64,000 bases of DNA, taken from assembly GCA_965279195.1 (NCBI GenBank), contig CBDIHP010000033.1:120432-184431 (forward strand). The letters are read 5' to 3'. The translations under genes were made by a program, and so were the position numbers. The DNA comes from CBDIHP01 sp965279195. Its GTDB lineage: Bacteria; Planctomycetota; Planctomycetia; Isosphaerales; Isosphaeraceae. A model generated the notes under the pieces. That model saw nothing but the letters and a program-made list of their open reading frames with translations, searched no databases and was not told the origin of the DNA. Each line of letters begins with the position of its first letter. The stretch's first letter is position 1. Shown here piece after piece: positions 19,728-27,513 of the stretch.

Positions 19728-20915
19728 TCAGCTCGCCAGGCCGGTGGAGCGGCGTGGCTTGAGGAGGCACCCGAGCAGCGTGCGGCCCTGGAGGCCGGCG
19801 GGGTGTGACAGGAAACGCTTCTCGATCAGGTCGTGGAACACGCAGCCCACGCCGACTGAGGCCACGAGGGCGACGGGGAGGATGACCCAGAACCGGTGCC
19901 AGTAGGCGTCGACCCCGCAGACCTCGTTGAGGAGCTGGTGGGTCACCGTCAGCACCGGCACGTGGATCAGGAAGATCGAGTAGCTCCTCATGCCGACCCA
20001 CTGGAGCAGCCGGGCGGGCGACTTCGCGGCGATGCGGTCGTCGAACGGCTTGAGGCCGATCAGGGCCAGGGCGAACCCGGCGGCCACGGCGGACTCGGTG
20101 TCCATCGCGAGGATCGAGATGCCCAGCATCCCCAGGAGCGCGAGGTCGATGCCCCGACGAGTCCGGGCGGAGGCCCCGGTCTGGAGTCGGTAGTAGACGG
20201 CCAGGCCGGCCGCGAAGTGCTGCCAGTACATGGGGAAGAGCCCCTCGATCGACTTCATCCCGCCGCTGTCCCAGAGGAACAGCCGGTAGCCGAAGAGCGT
20301 CAGGCTGACCGTCACCAGGGCGGGGAAGAGCCGGGGGCGGGCGAAGGCGAGGATCAGGGCCGAGATCGCGTAGAACTGCTCCTGGTAGCAGAGCGTCCAG
20401 GCGACCCGGGTGAAGATCGCCGACTCGTCGAGGTATGAGCCGGCATAGCGAGGACGCCAGGTCTCGGTGAGCGTGATGTTGCCGAACCACTGGGCCGGGG
20501 AGAGTTCCAGCGGGGAGTCGAGCGCCAGGGCCAGGGCATTCTCGCGGAAGCGGGAAAGGCCGAGGTAATCGAGGGCGAAGACCATGAGCACCATGGCGGC
20601 GAGGGCGGCCCAGTAGGTCGGGAAGATCCGCCAGAAGCGTCGGAGCAGGAACACCCCCGCGCCCGTCTCCTTGCGGCGGCAGGATTCGAGCGTCGCCCCG
20701 ACGCAGAAGCCGCTCAGGACGAAGAACATCGTCGGCCCGAGGGCCATCGTCAGCAGGAATTCGATACCCCGGCGGATCTGGTGCTCGATCGGCCCCGAGG
20801 CCGCCACGCCATAGTGACGGATCACAATCCCCGAGTGATCCAGCACGACCATCAGGCAGGCGATCCCCCGCCAGACGTCGATCATCCGATAGCGGCTCGA
20901 ATCCGTATTCGCCAT
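19728..20915 (-). CDS. Acyltransferase family 3 membrane protein
   Basis: A 395-residue integral membrane O-acyltransferase of the OafA/Acyl_transf_3 type, with about ten membrane segments. The N-terminal family signature is RMIDVWRGIACLMVVLDHSG, including the catalytic histidine in LDHSG. The helices continue with FFVLSGFCVGA and RRFWRIFPTYW, the next family landmarks. It would move acetyl or other acyl groups onto envelope polysaccharide. The start is placed at ATG 20915; longer forms to 21224 add only charged low-complexity sequence. It lies convergent to xylA and stands alone. Confidence 0.92.
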   Translation of the reverse strand: MANTDSSRYRMIDVWRGIACLMVVLDHSGIVIRHYGVAASGPIEHQIRRGIEFLLTMALGPTMFFVLSGFCVGATLESCRRKETGAGVFLLRRFWRIFPTYWAALAAMVLMVFALDYLGLSRFRENALALALDSPLELSPAQWFGNITLTETWRPRYAGSYLDESAIFTRVAWTLCYQEQFYAISALILAFARPRLFPALVTVSLTLFGYRLFLWDSGGMKSIEGLFPMYWQHFAAGLAVYYRLQTGASARTRRGIDLALLGMLGISILAMDTESAVAAGFALALIGLKPFDDRIAAKSPARLLQWVGMRSYSIFLIHVPVLTVTHQLLNEVCGVDAYWHRFWVILPVALVASVGVGCVFHDLIEKRFLSHPAGLQGRTLLGCLLKPRRSTGLAS

Positions 20916-21318
20916 GATCGCCTGCTCCGATTCGCGGCCAGCCCTGAGGAGAGAAACCGAAACGCGCAGAGCGAACCCGCCCGATGACTTCAAAGGGGTC
21001 ACGGGATCGGTCGGCGCGGACGGCGAACCGGGGTGCGACTCGCACCCGTTCGCCAGGGGCCTGGGGACCTGACCACCCGCCCGAGGAGGGAGGCGCACGA
21101 GGTCAGGGATGGGCCGCGGGCCGTCGGAGGGGGCGGCGCCGCGGGTTCGATCCCGGAGAGTTCGACGAGTTCGAGGGGCCTCGCCGCGTCCGGGACCTGC
21201 GGGCCGGGTGCGTCTCGTCCGCACCCAGCCGGCCTTCTATCAGGATCAGCGTCCGCCCTAAGATTTCAGTCCCAACTTTTTCGGAGAAAACCAAGATTCA
21301 TTGCGTGCATGGTTGCGT
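20916..21318. other. Intergenic region with a hairpin at 21022-21054
   Basis: No gene is supported in these 403 bases. A near-perfect inverted repeat, GGCGAAC...GTTCGCC with inner GGGTGCG/CGCACCC, sits at 21022-21054 with a three-base loop and one unpaired base. It lies downstream of the gene ending at 21319 and could terminate it or be a REP-type hairpin. The part nearest 21250-21318 is AT-richer. Confidence 0.5.
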
Positions 21319-22125
21319 TCACTGGATCTTGATGTGGAGCCGCAACGCCTGGAGGAGGCGCTCGAAGCTCTCCTCGGTCATGGCCTCGGGGGCCCGGACG
21401 CGAACGGCCTTGCCCTCGTCGGCGCCCCAGAGGAGCAGGTCGAACCGGGTCCGGCCTTGGCCGGGGGCGGCGGGGACGCGCGGCGCGGCCGGGGCGGGCC
21501 TGTTCGAGATCGTTGCCGGTGCGGGGCTGGCGGCGACGGGGGGCGTCACCGGCTGGGCCGCGACGGGTGGGGCGCCGGGGAGGTCGGCCCCCTCGAGATG
21601 CAGGAAGAGGTCGTCGCCCAGCGCGCCGGCGAACCGGGCCGACTCGATGAAGCACTCGGCCGCCGCCTGCTTGGCGTTGGCGATGATCGCGTGGTGGTGG
21701 TAGAGGATGTTGCCGAGGATCGGGGCGTCGGGGACCCGCTTGCCGCCCAGTCGTTCGGCCAGGTCGGCGTAGAGCGGCGGCACGAGCAGGGCCTTGCGGT
21801 AGAGCTTCGGCAGCTCGGCCGGGTCGACCGGGTGGAGGATCGACCGGGCGAGGGGGGTGATCCAGTAGCCTTCGTCCTTCAGTTCGAGAAGGCCGAACTG
21901 CCGGGCCGCGCTGAGGCGGGCGGAGAAGGTGTTGGTCTTGATGTTCTTGTAGCCGAGGGCGGTGGCGATGTCGCCGGCGGAGAGGCCGTCGAGCCCCTTG
22001 GACTCGACGAACCTCGCCAACTCGATGCCCTCGATCATGGGGACGCCGGGGTAGCGGGTGCTCCGCTCCCTGCGGGACCGGGACGGACCGTGGTCGTTCG
22101 CGCTGTCGTCGTTGGGGGTGCTCAC
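21319..22125 (-). CDS. Winged-helix-like protein with Ala/Pro linker, unknown function
   Basis: A 268-residue cytoplasmic protein. Residues 1-28 are polar and basic. Residues 30-100 look like a winged-helix or DUF5343-like domain (GLSAGDIATALGYK then FSARLSAARQFGLLELKDEGYWITPLARSIL). Residues 100-175 are helical, with an adjacent histidine cluster (ILYHHHAIIANAKQ). An Ala/Pro-rich linker (180-225) joins a C-terminal segment ending RLHIKIQ. Binding of DNA or a partner is plausible but unproven. It starts 52 bases after the giant cytochrome/HEAT gene stop on the same strand, so the two are probably co-transcribed. Confidence 0.72.
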   Translation of the reverse strand: MSTPNDDSANDHGPSRSRRERSTRYPGVPMIEGIELARFVESKGLDGLSAGDIATALGYKNIKTNTFSARLSAARQFGLLELKDEGYWITPLARSILHPVDPAELPKLYRKALLVPPLYADLAERLGGKRVPDAPILGNILYHHHAIIANAKQAAAECFIESARFAGALGDDLFLHLEGADLPGAPPVAAQPVTPPVAASPAPATISNRPAPAAPRVPAAPGQGRTRFDLLLWGADEGKAVRVRAPEAMTEESFERLLQALRLHIKIQ

Positions 22126-22177
22126 GAGTGGCTCGTCCCGGAATGCGGGTCGTTGGGATTTGGGGAATGGGGCCCGG

Positions 22178-25100
22178 TCAGGGCGTCTTGGCCCCGGGAA
22201 CGGGCCTGGCCGCCGGGGCGTCCCTGAGCGTCACAAGATACGCGATGAGGTCGGCGAAGTCTTTGGTGCTGAGCCCCTCGGCGAGGCCGTTGGGCATGAG
22301 CGAGACGTCGCTGACCTTGCGCTCCTCGATGTCGGCCTTGGGGACCTTGATCCGCTTCGCCTCGGCGTCCTCGATCTCGACCGCCTCGGGCGTCTCCGCC
22401 TTGAGGATGCCGGTGAGGGTCTTGCCGTCGGCCGTCGCCAGGATCACCGGCTCGTAGCCCGAGAAGATCTTGGCTGAAGGATACAACACCGACGCGATGA
22501 TCTCCTCCTTTGTATAGCGCCCGGCGATCCCCGCAAGGTCCGGGCCGACCGCCCCCCCCTTGCCGGCGACCGCGTGGCACTTCTGGCAGGCGACCCCCTT
22601 CGAATCGTTGAACAGCGCCACGCCTCGTTTCGGGTCGCCCGGATTCTTCAAGGCGAAGCTGCGGAACGTGTCCGGGTTGAACGCCCCCGGGGCCGGCCCC
22701 TTGAGGAAGGCGTAGTCGCCGCCCCGGGAATAGGCGACCGAGAACTTCCAGTCGCCGCCGTTGTTGCCGCAGCGGACGAGGACGCGATTGACCCCCTTCT
22801 CGAAGGTCACGTCCACCCGGCCGGCCTCCGCGCTGTAGCTCCGCGAGTCCTCGAACTTGTAGACCTGCTTGCCGTTGAGCCAGACGGTCAGGGTGTCGTC
22901 GGATCCGAGCGACAGGACCCCCAACCGCTTCTCGCCGACGCTGAACTCGCCGTAGCCGAAGACGGAGACCTTGTCGCCGTCGCCGTGGAGGGGGTTCAGA
23001 TCGACGACGCCGACCTCGTCCTTCGCCTCGACGGCCTTCCACGACAGGAACTTGCCGTCCTTGTCGGGGACCGTGGCCTGGAAGTCGATCGGCTTGCCGG
23101 CCTGGAACGGGGGGCGGCCCTTGAGGTCGAACGGGCCGATGACCTGCCACTTGCGGATCGGCTCCAGCGCGCTGAAGACCCGTCGCAACTCGGGCAGGGC
23201 CGACGGCGGCAGCTCCTTGCGATCGGCCAGCCTCTGGAGGGCCGGCGCGGCCTGGTCTCGGAGCTTGACCAGCGCCAGGTTCGCCGACTGCCTCATGTCC
23301 GGGCTGCGATCCGAAAGCGCGTGCAGGTACGGGGACAACGCCCGGATGTCGGGCATCTGGCCGAGGGCGAGCGTCGCCTCGTAACGGGTCGGTTCTTCAT
23401 TGGCGGCGTTGACGAGCGAGGGGATCGCGTCGCGGTCTTCGAGGTCGCCGAGGGCCCCGATGGCGGCCTTGCGGACGTCGATCGAGGCGTCCTTGAGGAG
23501 CGGCCGGAGCCCGGAGGCCGCACCCGATTTCGCGTCGGGCTTGAGGTCGCCGATTGCGTTCGCGGCGGCGGCCCGGATCTTCTCGGAGGCGCTACCGAGG
23601 GCCTTGAGCAGCGGCGGCACGGCGTCCTTCGACTTCGACCGGCCGAGGGCCTCGATGACCGACGGGATCCGGTCGGCGGGGACGCTCGACGCCGCGACGA
23701 TCTCGATCAGGGCCTTGTTCGCGGCCGGGCCGCCGATCTTCTCGACGCTCGCCAGGGCGGCGTCGCGGACCGGGGCCGTGGTGTCGGCCGAGCGGATCGA
23801 GGCGACGAGTGCCGGGATCGACTCGCGGTCGGCCAGCTTGCCGAGCGCGACGGCGATCTCCTTCTTGAGTTCCTCGTTGGGCTCGGCGGCGAACCGATCG
23901 CGGAGGGCCGACACCAGCGCGGGGACGTTCATCTCCTGGACCGCCAGGATGCCGGCCTTGCGGATCGGCAGGGCCTTGTCGGCGAGGGTCGCCTTGATCG
24001 TCGCGTCGATGGTCGGGGTCGCCTCCCAGGCGATGTCCTTCGCCGGGGGCTTGCCCCGGGTCGGGCGGGTGCCCCACCACGAGCCGTCCCAGGGCGCGGC
24101 CTTGCGGTGGACCTCGGCCAGGTTGCGGACAGCCAGGGCCCGCTCCTTCGGATCGGCCTTGGCGTCGTCGAGGTAGCCCTTGAGCATGGCCACGGCGTCC
24201 ACGTCATAAACGCGGTCGGCCGAGGCGAGTAACCCCTCGCGGACCTTCGCCTCCTTCGAGGCGAGGCCCGGCCTGATCGCCTTCCATTCGGCGATCCGGC
24301 GCAGGGCGACGCGGGCGGAGTAGCTGACGTAGGTGTCCGGGTCGGCCAGGGCCCAGGTGAGCGTCCCGATCGCCTCGGGCGAGCCGATACGGCCCAGCGC
24401 GATGACCGCCTGCAGCCGGACGGTGGGCTCGGGGTCCTTCACCAGTGCGGCGACGTCCTCCATGCCGAGCGGGATCTCCCGGATCCCCAGCGCCCGCGCG
24501 GCCTGGGCGCGGAGGTCGGGTACGCCCGACTTGAGCATCGCGATGATCGGCAGCGTGGCCTTCGGCGAGCCGCCGGCGATGGCGTCGACGGCCCAGAGCA
24601 GGTGGCGTCGGGCGACGGGCGACATGCGCTCGTCGTTCAGGGCCCCGACGATCGACGGCAGGGCCAGTTCGCCCTTCGCGATCAGGGCCTTCTGGGCCCG
24701 CATCCGCTCGTGGAAGCCGGGGTGGGCGAGCTGCTTGATCTGGGCGGGGATCGGGTCGGAATCCTTGCCGCGCGGTTGGGTCTCGACCTTCGCGCCGGCC
24801 CAGGTGACGGCGTAGACGCGGCCGACCTTCTCGGTCTTGCTGCCCCAGCCGCCCATGCTCCAGTCGGCGATGTAGAGGGTCTTGCCGTCGTGCGACAGCG
24901 CCAGGTCGATCGGTCGGAAGTCGGCCACCTCGCCGGGCTCGACGAGATCGATCACGTCGTCGACCGCGAAGGTTGCCCCGACCGGCTTGAACTTGATGGC
25001 CCGGACCGCCCGCTTGCCCCACTCGGCCCACAGGCCCCGACCGCGATACGGCTCGGGCCAGGCCTCGTCCTTGTAAACGACCGCGCCGCAGGGGGAGCCG

Positions 25101-25909
25101 CCGCCGTACTCGGCCATCCGGTTCAGGAACCGGTCGGGGCGGTCGTGGTAGTCGTAGGGGTAGCCGTAATAACCGCCGTCGATGTGGTGGGTGACGCGGG
25201 TCCACCAGCCGTCGCCGTCGTCGGTGTTGTCGTACGTGAAGAGGTTGTCGCGGTCGTCGAGGTTGGGCTCCAGGTGGTTCCGGGTGCCGCTGGAGTAGAC
25301 CTCCAGCTTCGTGCCGTCGGGGTTGCAGCGGAGCGTGCCACCCCCCTTGAGCTGGACCTTCCGCCCGTCGGGCCCGGTCGCGCCGGGGACCCCCTTGTCG
25401 CCCACCGAGATATAAAGGCGGCCGTCGATGCCGAACTGGAGACCCGACACGATGTGGTCGTTCAGGGCCTTGGGGCCGGGGCCGAGGTCCTTGAAGAGGT
25501 CGACCTTGTCGTCGGCCTTGCCGTCGCCGTCCTTGTCCTTGAGGACGGTCAGCCTCGGCATGTGCATGACGTAGAGGGCGCCATCTCGCCAGGCCATGCC
25601 GAAGATGGCGCGGAAGCCCTCGGCGAAGAGGACCGGCTCCTTGCCGGGCCGGATCAAAAGGATCCGGCCGTTGTCGGACTCATAAGGCCCGACCTGGTCC
25701 ATCGGGTCCTCGGCGACGAACAGCGAGCCGTCGGGGGCGGTGGCGATCTGGCAGGGGTAGTGGACGGCGGGGACGCTCGCGACCAGGCGGATCTGGAAGC
25801 CTTCCTTCACCTTCGGCAGGGCCCCGAGGGCCTTCGGTTCCGGCGCCAGGGCCAGGACAGCGACGGCGGCCAATGCCAGGCCGGCGCGTCCCCTCGACGT
25901 GCTCAACAT
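22178..25909 (-). CDS. Giant exported propeller/HEAT/c-type cytochrome protein (PVC-type)
   Basis: A 1243-residue exported protein. The ATG at 25909 follows GAGGAGG, and a signal peptide opens the protein (GRAGLALAAVAVLAL). Residues about 30-430 match the membrane-bound dehydrogenase propeller seen in this phylum (GFQIRLVASVP, IATAPDGSLFVAEDP). HEAT-type helical repeats fill about 430-820 (AAALVKDPEPTVRLQAVIALGRIG and similar). A carbohydrate-module-like beta domain lies near 830-1080 (WKWQVIGPFDLKG; DTLTVWLNGKQVYKF). The C-terminal heme domain carries CQKCH near 1110 and VGPDLAGIAGRY. The protein probably oxidises sugars outside the membrane. The downstream winged-helix gene may be in the same transcript. 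Confidence 0.92.
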   Translation of the reverse strand: MLSTSRGRAGLALAAVAVLALAPEPKALGALPKVKEGFQIRLVASVPAVHYPCQIATAPDGSLFVAEDPMDQVGPYESDNGRILLIRPGKEPVLFAEGFRAIFGMAWRDGALYVMHMPRLTVLKDKDGDGKADDKVDLFKDLGPGPKALNDHIVSGLQFGIDGRLYISVGDKGVPGATGPDGRKVQLKGGGTLRCNPDGTKLEVYSSGTRNHLEPNLDDRDNLFTYDNTDDGDGWWTRVTHHIDGGYYGYPYDYHDRPDRFLNRMAEYGGGSPCGAVVYKDEAWPEPYRGRGLWAEWGKRAVRAIKFKPVGATFAVDDVIDLVEPGEVADFRPIDLALSHDGKTLYIADWSMGGWGSKTEKVGRVYAVTWAGAKVETQPRGKDSDPIPAQIKQLAHPGFHERMRAQKALIAKGELALPSIVGALNDERMSPVARRHLLWAVDAIAGGSPKATLPIIAMLKSGVPDLRAQAARALGIREIPLGMEDVAALVKDPEPTVRLQAVIALGRIGSPEAIGTLTWALADPDTYVSYSARVALRRIAEWKAIRPGLASKEAKVREGLLASADRVYDVDAVAMLKGYLDDAKADPKERALAVRNLAEVHRKAAPWDGSWWGTRPTRGKPPAKDIAWEATPTIDATIKATLADKALPIRKAGILAVQEMNVPALVSALRDRFAAEPNEELKKEIAVALGKLADRESIPALVASIRSADTTAPVRDAALASVEKIGGPAANKALIEIVAASSVPADRIPSVIEALGRSKSKDAVPPLLKALGSASEKIRAAAANAIGDLKPDAKSGAASGLRPLLKDASIDVRKAAIGALGDLEDRDAIPSLVNAANEEPTRYEATLALGQMPDIRALSPYLHALSDRSPDMRQSANLALVKLRDQAAPALQRLADRKELPPSALPELRRVFSALEPIRKWQVIGPFDLKGRPPFQAGKPIDFQATVPDKDGKFLSWKAVEAKDEVGVVDLNPLHGDGDKVSVFGYGEFSVGEKRLGVLSLGSDDTLTVWLNGKQVYKFEDSRSYSAEAGRVDVTFEKGVNRVLVRCGNNGGDWKFSVAYSRGGDYAFLKGPAPGAFNPDTFRSFALKNPGDPKRGVALFNDSKGVACQKCHAVAGKGGAVGPDLAGIAGRYTKEEIIASVLYPSAKIFSGYEPVILATADGKTLTGILKAETPEAVEIEDAEAKRIKVPKADIEERKVSDVSLMPNGLAEGLSTKDFADLIAYLVTLRDAPAARPVPGAKTP

Positions 25910-26302
25910 CAGAAGCAGCCTCCTCGATGACCGACCGACGACCCGGCGGCGGGTGGGATGAAGCGGGCGGGGAGGACGGCCGGGCCGGGGTGTCCGGGGC
26001 CCGGCCGTCCGGGCGCAGTCTAACCCAGGCCACCGACAGGGGCAACGTCGAGCCCCGGCCGCTGTCCAGGCACTCCGGTGAATCGCCGAAACAAAGCCAA
26101 TCGCCGATTGTGAAAAAAATGTGAACAATCGGCTAAGAGGTCGTGAAAAAATCGCCAATAGCACGTAGGATTCCTTGCAACACCTCGCGGCCTTCCCCCA
26201 GCGAGCCGCCGCTTGCGATTCCTCGTGCTTGACCCATGGCAACAACACCGGAGCCCGCCCGGCGATCCGATCGCGGCGTGCCCGGAGCAGGAGGACCCTT
26301 CC
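25910..26302. other. Divergent promoter region with inverted repeat 26103-26133
   Basis: The 393-base gap between the giant cytochrome gene and the WD40 gene has an AT-rich core. GCCGATTGT at 26103-26111 and ACAATCGGC at 26125-26133 form a perfect nine-base inverted repeat spaced by 13 bases. A 17-base sequence at 26072-26088 (minus-strand CGGCGATTCACCGGAGT) matches 15 of 17 bases of 33332-33348, upstream of another envelope gene. Either may be an operator or promoter element. Confidence 0.45.
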
Positions 26303-27391
26303 ATGTCGGAGCCGGTCGAGGGGCAGACGCTGGGCGGCGTCCGCGGCAAGGAGAGCCGCCGCCGCAGGGGATTGCGGATCGCGATCCTGACCAAGGAGCT
26401 GGTGGCTTTGCTCGGGGTCGTCTTCGCGGCCCTCGTCTGGAACGCCGACCCGGGCGACGACGACCCCCCGCCGTCCGCGCTGATCGCGGTGCAAGCCGCC
26501 CATTCCGGGTGTTCCGACGCGATCAACTTCAGCCACGACGGCCGCACGCTCCTCACCGGCGGGCTGGACAGCCGGGTCCGGTTCTGGGAGCCCGACGACG
26601 CCGCGCCCCGGGGCGGGTTCCAGGAGTCGTCCGGGGTCCTGGCGTCGGCCTTCTCCCCCGACGGCCGCTGGCTGGTGCTGTCGCTCTCGAAGGGGGGGCT
26701 GGAACTCTGGGACTGCGAGGAGCAGCTCCCCGCGGGGCCGCTGATTCCCGAGGCCGGCGTGATCCGGGCCGTCGGATTCTCCGAGCAGGGCCGGCTGGCC
26801 GCCGCCGGGCTCGACGGCGTCGTCCGCCTGATCGACGTGGAGAACAGGTCCGTCCTGGCCGAACTCCGAGGCCATCGCGAGCCCATCCACACCCTCGCCT
26901 TCACGCCGGACGGCACCCGCCTGGTGACCGGCGGGCTCGACGGGCTCGTGAATCTCTGGGACGCGGCCGAGGGGCGGATCCTCCGCACCCATCGCGATCC
27001 TCGGGGCGCGGTCCTCCGCGTCGCCTGCTCGCCCGACGGCCGGACGCTCGCCTGGTCGGTCCGGAGCATCGGGGCCATCCGGCTCTGGGACCTCGCCGAG
27101 GACCGCCCGATCGGCTCGCTGGCCGGGCACGCGCAATGGACGACCTGCCTCGCGTTCTCGCCGGACGGCCAGCGGATCGTGAGCGCGGGGGGCGACCACC
27201 GGATCCGGGTCTGGGACCTGGCGAGCCGGGAGGAAGTCGGCGAGGCCCGCCTCTCCACCGCCTGGGCCCGGGGCATGGCCCTCTCGCCCGACGGCCAGCG
27301 GCTCGCCGTCGCCGGCGATGACGGCTCCCTCTCCCTCTGGAAGGTCTCCGCGATCGCGCAGCCCGCATCGGACGGACGAGCGGCCAGGTAG
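26303..27391 (+). CDS. WD40-repeat protein, membrane-anchored
   Basis: A 362-residue protein. The ATG at 26303 follows GGAGG. A basic stretch (GKESRRRRGLRIAI) precedes a single membrane helix (LTKELVALLGVVFAALVWN, residues 36-54). The rest is a single beta-propeller of about seven WD40 blades. Each has the GH...WD pattern in degenerate form: TGGLDSRVRFWE, GLDGLVNLWD, SVGAIRLWD-like IGAIRLWDLAE, and GGDHRIRVWDLA. The propeller would face outwards or act as a scaffold for protein contacts. WD40 proteins are abundant in Planctomycetota; no specific partner is evident. The TAG stop sits in TAGGGTGCGATG, the start of a stem-loop. Confidence 0.9.
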   Translation: MSEPVEGQTLGGVRGKESRRRRGLRIAILTKELVALLGVVFAALVWNADPGDDDPPPSALIAVQAAHSGCSDAINFSHDGRTLLTGGLDSRVRFWEPDDAAPRGGFQESSGVLASAFSPDGRWLVLSLSKGGLELWDCEEQLPAGPLIPEAGVIRAVGFSEQGRLAAAGLDGVVRLIDVENRSVLAELRGHREPIHTLAFTPDGTRLVTGGLDGLVNLWDAAEGRILRTHRDPRGAVLRVACSPDGRTLAWSVRSIGAIRLWDLAEDRPIGSLAGHAQWTTCLAFSPDGQRIVSAGGDHRIRVWDLASREEVGEARLSTAWARGMALSPDGQRLAVAGDDGSLSLWKVSAIAQPASDGRAAR

Positions 27392-27431
27392 GGTGCGATG
27401 AAGACGCCGACCCAACGGGGAGGCGTCACCC
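27389..27431. repeat. Stem-loop element starting at the WD40 stop codon
   Basis: The sequence TAGGGTGCG opens with the stop codon. GGGT and GACGCC on the left pair with GGCGTC and ACCC on the right (27391-27431), around the loop GACCCAACGGGGA. The facing convergent gene ends in TAGGGCGG at 27514. The 120-base gap between the two stops therefore has element-like ends on both sides. It may also act as a bidirectional terminator. Confidence 0.5.
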
Positions 27432-27513
27432 CGCCGACGGACGCGGATGATGCGCCAAACTATCCGAATCCATGAATTTGGATGTGTCTATCTGGTTGTG
27501 CGCGATCTCCGCC

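Noticed and set aside
22574..24232. Long plus-strand frames opposite the giant cytochrome gene
   Set aside because: The minus-strand gene has a signal peptide, HEAT repeats and heme motif; the plus frames lack any family pattern.
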